This document shows positions 55,578-64,000 of a DNA stretch of 64,000 nucleotides, piece after piece. Below the pieces are notes generated by a model, which did no database searches, had not been told where the DNA came from, and saw nothing but the letters and a program-made list of their open reading frames with translations. Each line of letters starts with the position of its first letter. The first letter of the stretch is position 1. The stretch is from Niveibacterium terrae (GTDB lineage Bacteria > Pseudomonadota > Gammaproteobacteria > Burkholderiales > Rhodocyclaceae), in NCBI RefSeq assembly GCF_048213115.1, contig NZ_CP172404.1, positions 186,001 to 250,000 of the forward strand, read 5' to 3'. The translations under genes and the position numbers were made by a program.

Positions 55578-55626
55578 GTTTGACCACCCCGTTTTTCCTG
55601 TATGGGAGGCCCCCCTCCCCTGTGGT

Positions 55627-55661
55627 GGCCGTCTTGCCTGGCGCAAGGCGGCCCTTTTTTT
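55627..55661 (+). terminator. intrinsic terminator of the GH35-to-lamB operon
   Basis: A 10-bp stem (GGCCGTCTTG with CAAGGCGGCC, one G-U pair) and a 7-base loop are followed by C and seven T. It separates the lamB gene from the next plus-strand gene. Confidence 0.88.
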
Positions 55662-55854
55662 GCGGAAGATTCCGAGGGATGTTCTGGACGCTGCCGCGCG
55701 GCGCATTCGCGAGCGCTGCCGCAAATGGTGTTTGGTGAGTGGGGGCGGCCAGCCAGGATTTGCATTGAGCGGAATTTGGGGGCAGCCCTAAAAATCATCG
55801 TTTGATCGCGCTTCGCTCCGGCATGAAGATGCTTGCGAAGCGAAGGCAATGAAG
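55662..55854. other. gap before the DgoK-like gene
   Basis: This stretch must contain the promoter of the dgoK/malK/gal operon, but no consensus -35/-10 is convincing. A 7-bp inverted repeat GCTTCGC/GCGAAGC (55810-55816 and 55835-55841) lies just upstream of the ribosome site. No gene is seen. Confidence 0.4.
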
Positions 55855-56766
55855 ATGAAGATCCTGACGATAGCCACAAGCAAGAACCTGATGCGCGCCA
55901 CGCAGTGGCAGCGAATGGATCAGGGCTGGGTGGCGACAGGCGAGCACGAAGGCGAAGGGCCGGGTGGGCTCAGCGGCGTAATTCTTGACGGCGTGGATCT
56001 GATCCTCGCATCAGGCGCGATCGCGTCCGGGGAGCTTGCGCTTACAGTGCCTGGCGGGCTCTTTGAGCTCGCCGCAGCCATGGTTTCTTCGTCGCTTCCG
56101 GAGACCGGCGATCGGCCCGTCTGGCTGATCCCTGGCGTGCGCACCTTGTGCTCCGACATCGGCCTGCACAACAGCGAGGCGATGGACCGGATGGCCGGCG
56201 AAGAGACCGCAGCGATCGGTCTCATCGATAGCCTGAAGCTCCAGGATGAGGCGATTGCCGTTTTCGCCGGATCGCGGACCCGTTTCGTGCGCCTCGATCG
56301 CGAACAGCGCATCGCTGGCAGCGCGGCGAGCATGAGCACCGAGCTCTTCGAGGCGCTCTGCGCGATGACGGGGGGGCAGGGCGAAGCGGATGAACCGCTC
56401 GATGCCGAGATGCTGGCCACGGGCGCCCGCTACGGGCGCGACTTTGGCCTGGGGCGGATCGCGGTCCTGGTTCGCCAGCTCGAACATTACTGCCCTTACG
56501 GGCATGCCCAGAGGATCAGCTTCCTGCTCGGTGCGGTATTGGGCGCCGATCTGCAGACGCTGAAGAACAGTCGGGCGCTCAGGATCAATCCGGCTTCCCG
56601 CTTCGTGATCGCCGGTGAGCCGCGCTTCGCCGAGGCTTTCCGGCTCCTGATCGCGGACGACGGTTTCTTCTCGGGGCCGCTCAGCGTGGTCGCTGAGACG
56701 CAGGCTAGCTTGGCCGGCTGGGGGGCTCTGGCGCTCGCTCGCGCGCGCGGACTGATCCCCTCCTGA
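55855..56766 (+). CDS. 2-keto-3-deoxygalactonokinase (DgoK)-like protein, divergent N-terminus
   Basis: I chose the ATG at 55855, 8 bp after AAGG; an in-frame ATG at 55849 is too close. The product has 303 residues. Similarity to DgoK is seen in VWLIPGVRTLCSDIG, RMAGEETAAIGLID, AVFAGSRTRFVRLD and ISFLLGAVLGADLQ. The N-terminus reads TIATSKNLMRATQW where DgoK has the DWGTTNLRAW-type phosphate loop, so the catalytic aspartate is missing, and the segment after LASG is also changed. It heads the malK2-galE-galT-galK operon. It may be a weak or altered kinase, or a sugar-binding relative without kinase activity. No other De Ley-Doudoroff gene is nearby. Confidence 0.65.
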   Translation: MKILTIATSKNLMRATQWQRMDQGWVATGEHEGEGPGGLSGVILDGVDLILASGAIASGELALTVPGGLFELAAAMVSSSLPETGDRPVWLIPGVRTLCSDIGLHNSEAMDRMAGEETAAIGLIDSLKLQDEAIAVFAGSRTRFVRLDREQRIAGSAASMSTELFEALCAMTGGQGEADEPLDAEMLATGARYGRDFGLGRIAVLVRQLEHYCPYGHAQRISFLLGAVLGADLQTLKNSRALRINPASRFVIAGEPRFAEAFRLLIADDGFFSGPLSVVAETQASLAGWGALALARARGLIPS

Positions 56767-56807
56767 GCCACAATTTTTGCAGAGCAAATAGAACACAAGG
56801 AAGAGAC

Positions 56808-57998
<1,191 letters not shown>

Positions 57999-58085
57999 AG
58001 CTTACTGCCGGCTGCCCCGCACCCGTCCCTTCCCCCAGCGGTGGCGGCCGGCCCCTCTTTGCAAAGAAGATTGAAAGGATTCTCG

Positions 58086-59099
58086 ATGAAGATTCTCGTG
58101 ACGGGCGGTGCCGGCTATATCGGCAGCCTGACCTGCGTGCAGATGATCGCCGCCGGACTGACCCCGGTGATCGTCGACAATTTCTGCAACAGCAATCCCA
58201 TCGTCCTCGACCGCATCGAAGCGCTGACTGGGAAACGCCCCACGCTCTATCAGGGAGATGTTCGCGACCGCGCGCTGCTCGATCGCGTCTTCGCCGAGCA
58301 GAAGATCGATGCGGTGATCCACTTCGCGGCCCTGAAGGCAGTCGGCGAATCGGTCGCCAAGCCGCTCGAATACTACGAAAACAACCTCGGCGGCACTTTC
58401 GTGCTGCTCGCCGCGATGCGCGAGGCCGGGGTCAAGACTTTCGTGTTCAGCTCGTCGGCGACGGTCTATGGCGATCCGGCCTCGGTGCCGATCCGCGAAG
58501 ACTTCCCGACCACGGCGACCAACCCCTACGGCTGGACCAAGCTGATGATGGAACAGGTCATGCGCGACTTCCAGAAGGTGAACGCGGACTGGTCGGTGAC
58601 GCTGCTGCGCTACTTCAATCCGGTTGGCGCCCACCCGTCTGGGCTGATGGGCGAAGACCCGCAGGGCATCCCGAACAATCTGATGCCCTATCTGGCCCAG
58701 GTCGCGGTCGGCCGGCGCGAGTTCCTGTCGGTCTATGGCAACGACTATCCGACTCCGGACGGCACCGGCGTGCGCGACTACATCCACGTTGTCGATCTGG
58801 CCGACGGCCACATCGCGGCGCTGAACGCGAAGCACGGCAAGCCCGGAATCCATATCTACAACCTCGGCACCGGGCGCGGCAACAGCGTGCTGGAGATGGT
58901 CGCCGCGTTCAGCCGCGCCGTCGGCCGTGATCTTCCGTACAAGATCGTCGAGCGTCGCGCCGGCGATATCGCCGAATGCTGGGCCGATCCGGCGCTCGCA
59001 GAAAGAGAGCTGGGCTGGCGTGCAACGCGCAGCCTCGACGACATGACTCGCGACACCTGGAACTGGCAGTCGCGCAATCCCAATGGTTACGAAAGCTGA
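58086..59099 (+). CDS. galE: UDP-glucose 4-epimerase
   Basis: The start at 58086 follows AAGGA; 337 residues match the family. NAD binding is by GGAGYIGS at residues 7-14, and the catalytic site by SSSATVYG and YGWTK. RYFNPVGAHPSG and GVRDYIHVVDLADGH are further GalE landmarks. It interconverts UDP-galactose and UDP-glucose in the Leloir pathway. It is followed 10 bp later by galT. Confidence 0.97.
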   Translation: MKILVTGGAGYIGSLTCVQMIAAGLTPVIVDNFCNSNPIVLDRIEALTGKRPTLYQGDVRDRALLDRVFAEQKIDAVIHFAALKAVGESVAKPLEYYENNLGGTFVLLAAMREAGVKTFVFSSSATVYGDPASVPIREDFPTTATNPYGWTKLMMEQVMRDFQKVNADWSVTLLRYFNPVGAHPSGLMGEDPQGIPNNLMPYLAQVAVGRREFLSVYGNDYPTPDGTGVRDYIHVVDLADGHIAALNAKHGKPGIHIYNLGTGRGNSVLEMVAAFSRAVGRDLPYKIVERRAGDIAECWADPALAERELGWRATRSLDDMTRDTWNWQSRNPNGYES

Positions 59100-59109
59100 A
59101 GGACGCACC

Positions 59110-60150
59110 ATGTTTGATCCCGTCGACCATCCGCACCGGCGTTTCAATCCACTCAAGGGCGAGTGGGTGCTGGTTTCGCCACATCGCGCCAAGCGTCCCT
59201 GGCAGGGCCAGCAGGAGACCGCTGACCGCAGCGTGCGCGCCGCGCACGATCCCGACTGCTACCTGTGCGCCGGCAACAAGCGCGTGACCGGAGAGACCAA
59301 TCCCGATTACGCGAACACCTTCGTCTTCACGAACGACTTTGCGGCGCTGATGACCGACACGCCCGAAGCGCCGGCATCCGCCGATCCGCTGTTCCAGGCC
59401 CAGAGCGCGCGCGGCACGAGCCGGGTGATCTGCTTCTCGCCCGACCACAGCAAGTCGCTGCCCGAACTGTCGCTGGATGCGATCGGCCACGTCATCGAGA
59501 CCTGGCAGTCGCAGAGTGCCGAGCTCGGCCAGACCTATCCCTGGGTTCAGGTCTTCGAGAACAAGGGCGCGATGATGGGGTGCTCAAACCCTCACCCGCA
59601 CGGCCAGATCTGGGCCAACAGCTTCCTGCCCAATGAAGCGGCGGCCGAGCAGCGTAGCCAGGCGGCCTACTTCGCCGAACACGGTCGTCCGCTGCTGCTC
59701 GACTACGTCCAGCGCGAGATCGCCGATGGCGCGCGCACCGTCGTCGAAACCGAACACTGGCTCGCCGTCGTCCCTTACTGGGCGGCCTGGCCCTTCGAAA
59801 CCCTGCTGTTGCCCAAGGAGCATGTGCGCCGGATCACCGATCTGACGGCCGAGCAGAAGGCCGATCTCGCGATTGCGCTGAAGAAGCTGACCAGCCGTTA
59901 TGACAACCTGTTCCAGTGCTCCTTCCCGTATTCGATGGGCTGGCATGGCGCCCCCTTCGACGGCGAAGAGAACGAGCACTGGCAACTGCACGCGCACTTC
60001 TACCCGCCGCTGCTGCGCTCGGCGACCGTGCGCAAGTTCATGGTCGGCTACGAGATGCTGGCTGAATCCCAACGTGACCTGACCGCCGAACAGGCCGCCG
60101 ACCGGCTGCGCGCGCTCAGCGATATCCATTTCCGCGAGGCTTCCGAATGA
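59110..60150 (+). CDS. galT: galactose-1-phosphate uridylyltransferase
   Basis: The 346-residue enzyme swaps UMP between UDP-glucose and galactose-1-phosphate. It begins MFDPVDHPHRRFNPLKGEWV; CYLCAGNKR supplies metal-binding cysteines and GCSNPHPHGQIWA holds the His-Pro-His active site. A second histidine cluster HWQLHAHFYPPLL completes the family pattern. It overlaps galK by ATGA. Confidence 0.97.
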   Translation: MFDPVDHPHRRFNPLKGEWVLVSPHRAKRPWQGQQETADRSVRAAHDPDCYLCAGNKRVTGETNPDYANTFVFTNDFAALMTDTPEAPASADPLFQAQSARGTSRVICFSPDHSKSLPELSLDAIGHVIETWQSQSAELGQTYPWVQVFENKGAMMGCSNPHPHGQIWANSFLPNEAAAEQRSQAAYFAEHGRPLLLDYVQREIADGARTVVETEHWLAVVPYWAAWPFETLLLPKEHVRRITDLTAEQKADLAIALKKLTSRYDNLFQCSFPYSMGWHGAPFDGEENEHWQLHAHFYPPLLRSATVRKFMVGYEMLAESQRDLTAEQAADRLRALSDIHFREASE

Positions 60151-61292
60151 CTCCTGTTGAACGCAGCCAGGCTGCCTTTTCCGCCCATTTCGGTGACGGC
60201 GGCCAGACGGTCCGCGCGCCGGGCCGGGTGAACCTGATCGGTGAGCACACCGACTACAACGACGGTTTCGTACTGCCCTGCGCGATCGACTTCGAGACCG
60301 CGGTGAGCTGCCGTGCCCGCTCCGATTCGATCGTCCGCGTCATCGCGGCCGACTACGAAGGCGCGAGCGACGAGTTCGACCTCGCAAAGCCTATCGAGTC
60401 GCGTCCCGATGCGATGTGGGCGAACTATGTGCGCGGCGTCGTCAAGCATTTGATGATGCGCGGTTTCAGTTTTGGCGGCGCCGACCTCGCGATCGCCGGC
60501 AACGTGCCCCAAGGCGCTGGCTTGTCCTCGTCGGCCGCGCTCGAAGTCGCGGTCGGTCAGGCCTTCAAGACGCTTTACAAGCTCGATGTCACTGCTGCCG
60601 AACTGGCACTGAACGGCCAGGCCGCAGAGAACCAGTTCGTTGGCTGCAACTGCGGGATCATGGATCAGCTGATCTCGGCGCTCGGCGAGAAGGATCACGC
60701 GCTGCTGATCGACTGCCGCAGCCTCGCGACCCGTTCGGTCTCGCTGCCCGCCGGTTTTTCGGTCGTCATCATCAATTCGAACATCCGCCGCGGCCTCGTC
60801 GACAGCGAATACAACACCCGCCGCGCCCAGTGCGAGGAGGCCGCCCGCCACTTCGGCGTCAAGGCGCTGCGCGACGTGACGCTGGAGACTCTGCTCGCGG
60901 CTGAGCCGGAACTCGATGCCGTCGTGTACCGCCGCGCCCGCCATGTGATCGGTGAAAATGAGCGCACGCTCGCTGCCGCCGAAGCGCTGGCTGCCGGCGA
61001 CATCCGGCGGATGGGCGAGCTGATGGCCGGCTCGCACGTAGCGATGCGCGATGACTTCGAAATCACGGTGCCCGGCATCGACCGCATCGTCGAGATCGTC
61101 AAGGGCGTGATCGGCACGGAAGGCGGCGTGCGGATGACCGGTGGCGGTTTCGGTGGCTGCGTCGTCGCGCTGGTGCCGGATGGCCTGGTCGATGCGGTCA
61201 AGGCTGCGGTCGAACGCGATTACCGCTCGCCAGAAGGCAAGAGCGCTTCGATCTACGTCTGCCAGGCGACGGCCGGAGCGGGCGCGCTCTGA
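60147..61292 (+). CDS. galK: galactokinase
   Basis: The 381-residue GHMP kinase phosphorylates galactose to galactose-1-phosphate. The galactokinase signature GRVNLIGEHTDYNDGFVLP is near residue 27, the ATP loop is GAGLSSSAALEVAVG, and GGFGGCVVALV closes the fold. Its start overlaps the galT stop, so the pair is coupled. It ends the plus-strand operon and converges on the methyltransferase gene with a 13-bp gap. No galactose mutarotase gene is in the window. Confidence 0.97.
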   Translation: MTPVERSQAAFSAHFGDGGQTVRAPGRVNLIGEHTDYNDGFVLPCAIDFETAVSCRARSDSIVRVIAADYEGASDEFDLAKPIESRPDAMWANYVRGVVKHLMMRGFSFGGADLAIAGNVPQGAGLSSSAALEVAVGQAFKTLYKLDVTAAELALNGQAAENQFVGCNCGIMDQLISALGEKDHALLIDCRSLATRSVSLPAGFSVVIINSNIRRGLVDSEYNTRRAQCEEAARHFGVKALRDVTLETLLAAEPELDAVVYRRARHVIGENERTLAAAEALAAGDIRRMGELMAGSHVAMRDDFEITVPGIDRIVEIVKGVIGTEGGVRMTGGGFGGCVVALVPDGLVDAVKAAVERDYRSPEGKSASIYVCQATAGAGAL

Positions 61293-61305
61293 CATCGCTT
61301 CGTGG

Positions 61306-62481
61306 CTACAGCGTGTGCAATCGATCGCCGCGCTGGAAGCCGCGCAGTGGGCTGCGGATGCCGCGGCCCAGAGCGATCACCTTGAACGCTTCGCCCATGT
61401 CGTGCGGAGCGATCAGGCTCTGGGCCGCACGCGCCGCACGCAGGTAGTCGGCGCTGTCCACCGGTCCGCGCTCGGCGAGCCGATCGAGCAGGCCGCAGTT
61501 GATCAGGAAGTTCGCCTGATCGGCGTAGCCGAGCACATCGAGGCCTGCAGCGAAGCCGGCCTCGGCGATCGCGGTGAAGTCGACGAAGGCCGTGATATCC
61601 GACAAGCCCGGCCAGAGCAGAGGCTCGTCGTGGTGGCGGTGAAGGCGGTAGCAGCTCAGCGTTCCCGAGCTGCGCGTCGGCAGGTAATACTCCTGCCGCG
61701 GATAGCCGTAGTCGATCAGCAGCAGCGCGCCCCGCGCAAGGCGCTGCGCCCATTCGGCGATCCAGGCCTGCGCGACGAGGCCGATCTCGCTGACATATTC
61801 GCCACCCACGGGCGGGGTCACGGCGAGCTTTTCCGCTTCCCGCGCCAGAAGCCCTTGCGCCGGGCGATCCTCCCAATTGAAACGGTCGCCTTCGACGCGC
61901 ACGCCGCGCTGCAGGATCGCCTCTTCGCGCCAGACGGCAAGCTCGACCGGCATTGCATCGAGCACTTCATTGCCGATGACGACTCCGTCGAAAGCGTTGG
62001 GAAGGCTGTCCAGCCATTGAACCCTCTCGACCAGATCGGGCGTCCGCTCGGCGATTCGGGCCTTCTGCCGCGCGCGAAGCTCGCCGGAGAGCTCGAGGAT
62101 CGAATAGCGCTCGGGTGCGCAACCGAGCGCGGCGAGTGAGGCGAGCAGGTCGGCCGCGAGGTGGCCGCTGCCGGCGCCGACTTCGAGGATTACGGGGGAG
62201 GTCTGCGCGAAGAGCTCGGCGATCTGGGCTGCCAAGCTCTGGCCGAACAGCGGCGTCAGCTCCGGGGCGGTGATGAAGTCGCCCGCCGCGCCGAACTTCT
62301 GCGCCCCCCCTCCGTAATAGCCGAGGCCTGGGCTATACAGCGCCAGCTCCATGTAGCGGGAGAAGGGGATCCAGCCTCCCGTTGCGGTGATCTCTTCTGC
62401 GATCGCGCGGGCGAGCGCGCGACTCGCCTCCCGTTCTTCGGGCGAAGGGGGGGGCAGGGCGTTGGTGCGCTCGATGACCAT
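61306..62481 (-). CDS. MidA/NDUFAF7-family SAM-dependent methyltransferase
   Basis: The start at 62481 gives 391 residues. Family landmarks are GGWIPFSRYMELALYSPGLG, GDFITAPELTPLFGQSLA, the SAM-binding VILEVGAGSGHLAADLL, VIGNEVLDAMPVELA and LLLIDYGYPRQEYY. In mitochondria the homologue methylates an arginine of complex I; the bacterial target is unknown. It lies 4 bp downstream of a small membrane-protein gene. Confidence 0.92.
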   Translation of the reverse strand: MVIERTNALPPPSPEEREASRALARAIAEEITATGGWIPFSRYMELALYSPGLGYYGGGAQKFGAAGDFITAPELTPLFGQSLAAQIAELFAQTSPVILEVGAGSGHLAADLLASLAALGCAPERYSILELSGELRARQKARIAERTPDLVERVQWLDSLPNAFDGVVIGNEVLDAMPVELAVWREEAILQRGVRVEGDRFNWEDRPAQGLLAREAEKLAVTPPVGGEYVSEIGLVAQAWIAEWAQRLARGALLLIDYGYPRQEYYLPTRSSGTLSCYRLHRHHDEPLLWPGLSDITAFVDFTAIAEAGFAAGLDVLGYADQANFLINCGLLDRLAERGPVDSADYLRAARAAQSLIAPHDMGEAFKVIALGRGIRSPLRGFQRGDRLHTL

Positions 62482-62485
62482 GGTC

Positions 62486-62872
62486 TTACTTGCCGACCGG
62501 CGCGATGTCGTGGGCAAAGTAGGGGGTGTCGCCGAAGCAGCTCGAAGGCACTCCGACGTGCTGGGTGTAGCTCAACGTGATCTGCCTGCCGAGCAGCGTG
62601 TTGATCTTCGCGGCGACGGCATCGTCCCTGACCGTGAAATAGAACTTCTCGGGCGCCGCGCCGGGAATCGAGATCATCTGCATCTCGCCTTCCCATGTCT
62701 TGCAGACCCAGCCCTTGCGCGAGAGTTTGATCAGATAGCCGGCTCGTTCTCCGTCCGCATAGGAGTAGCTCAGCGTTGCCCAGACGTAGGCGGCGGCGAG
62801 CAGGATCAGCCCGAGCAGGGTCAGGGCGACCCATTTGACGAGCGTGGACTTTCCAGGAAGGGGGAGGTTCAT
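62486..62872 (-). CDS. small membrane-anchored protein of unknown function
   Basis: The start at 62872 (MNLPLPGKSTLVKW) gives 128 residues. One N-terminal span (VALTLLGLILLAAAYVWATL) is followed by a periplasmic domain with SYADGERAGYLIKLSRKGWV and KTWEGEMQM. I recall this pattern from conserved betaproteobacterial proteins sometimes mis-annotated as 6-phosphogluconate dehydrogenase, without known function. It is probably co-transcribed with the methyltransferase gene. Confidence 0.7.
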   Translation of the reverse strand: MNLPLPGKSTLVKWVALTLLGLILLAAAYVWATLSYSYADGERAGYLIKLSRKGWVCKTWEGEMQMISIPGAAPEKFYFTVRDDAVAAKINTLLGRQITLSYTQHVGVPSSCFGDTPYFAHDIAPVGK

Positions 62873-62923
62873 GGCTGTCTCGATCAGGCAATCGTGCAAG
62901 CATAACAGCGCCAGAGCGGGGTG

Positions 62924-64000
62924 CTAAGGGGGCGGGAGCAGACTGCGCCGCATCTGGATCGCTTCGGCGATCTGCGCCGTGCCGATGCGCTGCGCACCAG
63001 CGAGGTCGGCGATGCTGCGCGCGACCCTCAGCAGTCGGTGCGTCGCACGGCCGGAGAGGCCAAGATGGAGGCTGGCCTGGGCGAGCAGGCGGGCGCCGTC
63101 CGGATCGGGCTGGCAGAATTCGTCGAGTTCGGCGACTTCGAGCAACGCGTTTGCGCAACCCTGGCGCTCGAGCGCGGTCTCGCGCGCGCGGCAGACCCGC
63201 TTGCGCACCGGCGCCGACGCCTCTCCCGGCCGTCCCCGGAGATCCTCGCAGGCGATCGCGGCGACTTCGACGCTGATGTCGATGCGATCGAGGAAAGGGC
63301 CGGACAGCCTTGCCAGATAGCGGTGGATCTGCTCGGGCGTGCAGTGGCAGCGGCCCGAAGGCGAGCCGTGAAAGCCGCAGGGGCAGGGGTTCATCGCCGC
63401 GACGAGCTGGAAGCGGGCCGGGAACTCGGCGCGCCGGGCCGCGCGCGAGACGCTGATCCGGCCGGTCTCCAGCGGCTCGCGCAGCGCTTCGAGCACGCGG
63501 CGGTCGAACTCGGGGAGTTCGTCGAGAAAGAGTACGCCCTGATGGGCCAGCGAGATCTCGCCCGGCCGCGGAGTGCTGCCGCCTCCGACCAGGGCGACCG
63601 CGGAAGCGGAGTGATGAGGGGCGCGGACTGGCCTTCTCCCCCAGTTCCGGGCTTCGAAGCTGCCTTCGAGCGACAGGATCGTCGCCGATTCCAGCGCTTC
63701 GGCCTCGCTCATCGGCGGCAGGATGCCGGGCAGGCGCTGGGCCAGCATCGACTTGCCGGTTCCCGGCGGCCCGAAGAGCAGCAGCGAGTGCTGGCCGACC
63801 GCGGCTATCTCCAGCGCCCGGCGGGCGGTGAGCTGACCGCGCACGTCGGCGAGGTCGGGGTAGATCGGCAGCGAAGCGCGCGCGGAAGGCTCGGCGAAAG
63901 GCAGAGGCGCTTGGCCGTTCAGGTGCGCGACGACTTCGAGCAGGCTCGCCGCGGCGATGACCTGGACTCCGCTCGCTAGCGCCGCTTCGGCGGCATTGCC
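62924..64000 (-). CDS. comM: ComM/YifB-family AAA+ ATPase, C-terminal part (runs off right edge)
   Basis: About 358 C-terminal residues are seen; the frame stays open to base 64000 with ComM-like sequence (AASLLEVVAHLNG), so a GTG at 63844 is internal. Walker A is LLLFGPPGTGKSMLAQRLPG, Walker B region GVLFLDELPEFDR, and the cysteine motif NPCPCGFHGSPSGRCHCTP is typical of Mg-chelatase-like ComM. ComM is reported to act as a helicase for branch migration during natural transformation. It is transcribed alone on the minus strand. Confidence 0.95.
   Translation of the reverse strand, partial: GNAAEAALASGVQVIAAASLLEVVAHLNGQAPLPFAEPSARASLPIYPDLADVRGQLTARRALEIAAVGQHSLLLFGPPGTGKSMLAQRLPGILPPMSEAEALESATILSLEGSFEARNWGRRPVRAPHHSASAVALVGGGSTPRPGEISLAHQGVLFLDELPEFDRRVLEALREPLETGRISVSRAARRAEFPARFQLVAAMNPCPCGFHGSPSGRCHCTPEQIHRYLARLSGPFLDRIDISVEVAAIACEDLRGRPGEASAPVRKRVCRARETALERQGCANALLEVAELDEFCQPDPDGARLLAQASLHLGLSGRATHRLLRVARSIADLAGAQRIGTAQIAEAIQMRRSLLPPP

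Overview
The window is GC-rich, gene-dense chromosome of a Gram-negative bacterium, most likely a betaproteobacterium of the Rhodocyclales type. That placement is an inference from the gene order (kinase/PP2C/rph/rdgB/hemW divergent from yicC/gmk/spoT, next to hemE), the gltBD pair, a lone DUF4124 protein and the outer-membrane components. I see no rRNA, tRNA, CRISPR array, intact insertion sequence, prophage or replication origin.

Left part (1-37300), mostly housekeeping. The C-terminal end of an ATP-grasp-like protein overlaps an S66 LD-carboxypeptidase. A minus-strand block follows: two tandem paralogous periplasmic binding-protein-like genes, then a MalG/MalF permease pair in reversed order with no ATPase or sugar-binding protein beside it. 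Next are gltD and gltB (glutamate synthase), with an unusual cluster of direct and inverted repeats behind gltD. Then come a dCache chemoreceptor, sbcC/sbcD, a secreted PHP-domain lipoprotein, a SWIM/SNF2 helicase, another orphan binding protein, a TlpA-like thioredoxin and a DUF4124 protein. The conserved core follows: hemW-rdgB-rph-PP2C-kinase on minus, diverging from yicC-gmk-spoT on plus, with hemE convergent to spoT. The rpoZ gene usually found between gmk and spoT is absent. A DUF2905 protein, a small unknown protein and a GcvA-like LysR regulator close this part.

Central and right part (37300-61300): a locus for beta-1,4-galactan (or arabinogalactan side chain) utilisation. A lipoprotein GH53 endo-galactanase and a secreted GH53 with Ig-like and CBM61-like domains would cut the polymer outside the cell. 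A LamB-type porin would pass oligosaccharides into the periplasm and a MalE/MalF/MalG/MalK-type ABC transporter into the cytoplasm. Cytoplasmic GH42 and GH35 beta-galactosidases would release galactose, and galE-galT-galK feed it into the Leloir pathway. A LacI regulator, an aldo/keto reductase, a second MalK-type ATPase, a chemoreceptor and a divergent DgoK-like sugar kinase homologue belong to the same locus. Two near-perfect 12-bp LacI-type palindromes lie in the GH42/GH35 divergent promoter, and weaker ones upstream of the first GH53. Strong hairpins separate several cistrons, and the lamB leader is highly structured.

Right edge (61300-64000): a MidA-type methyltransferase, a small membrane-anchored protein and the C-terminal part of a ComM/YifB AAA+ ATPase that runs off the window.

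The most interesting material is the galactan locus with its chemoreceptor and odd kinase homologue, the ATPase-less MalGF pair, the structured lamB leader and the gltD repeat cluster. Start sites were chosen by Shine-Dalgarno spacing, signal peptides and overlap with neighbours. All functions are by homology read by eye.
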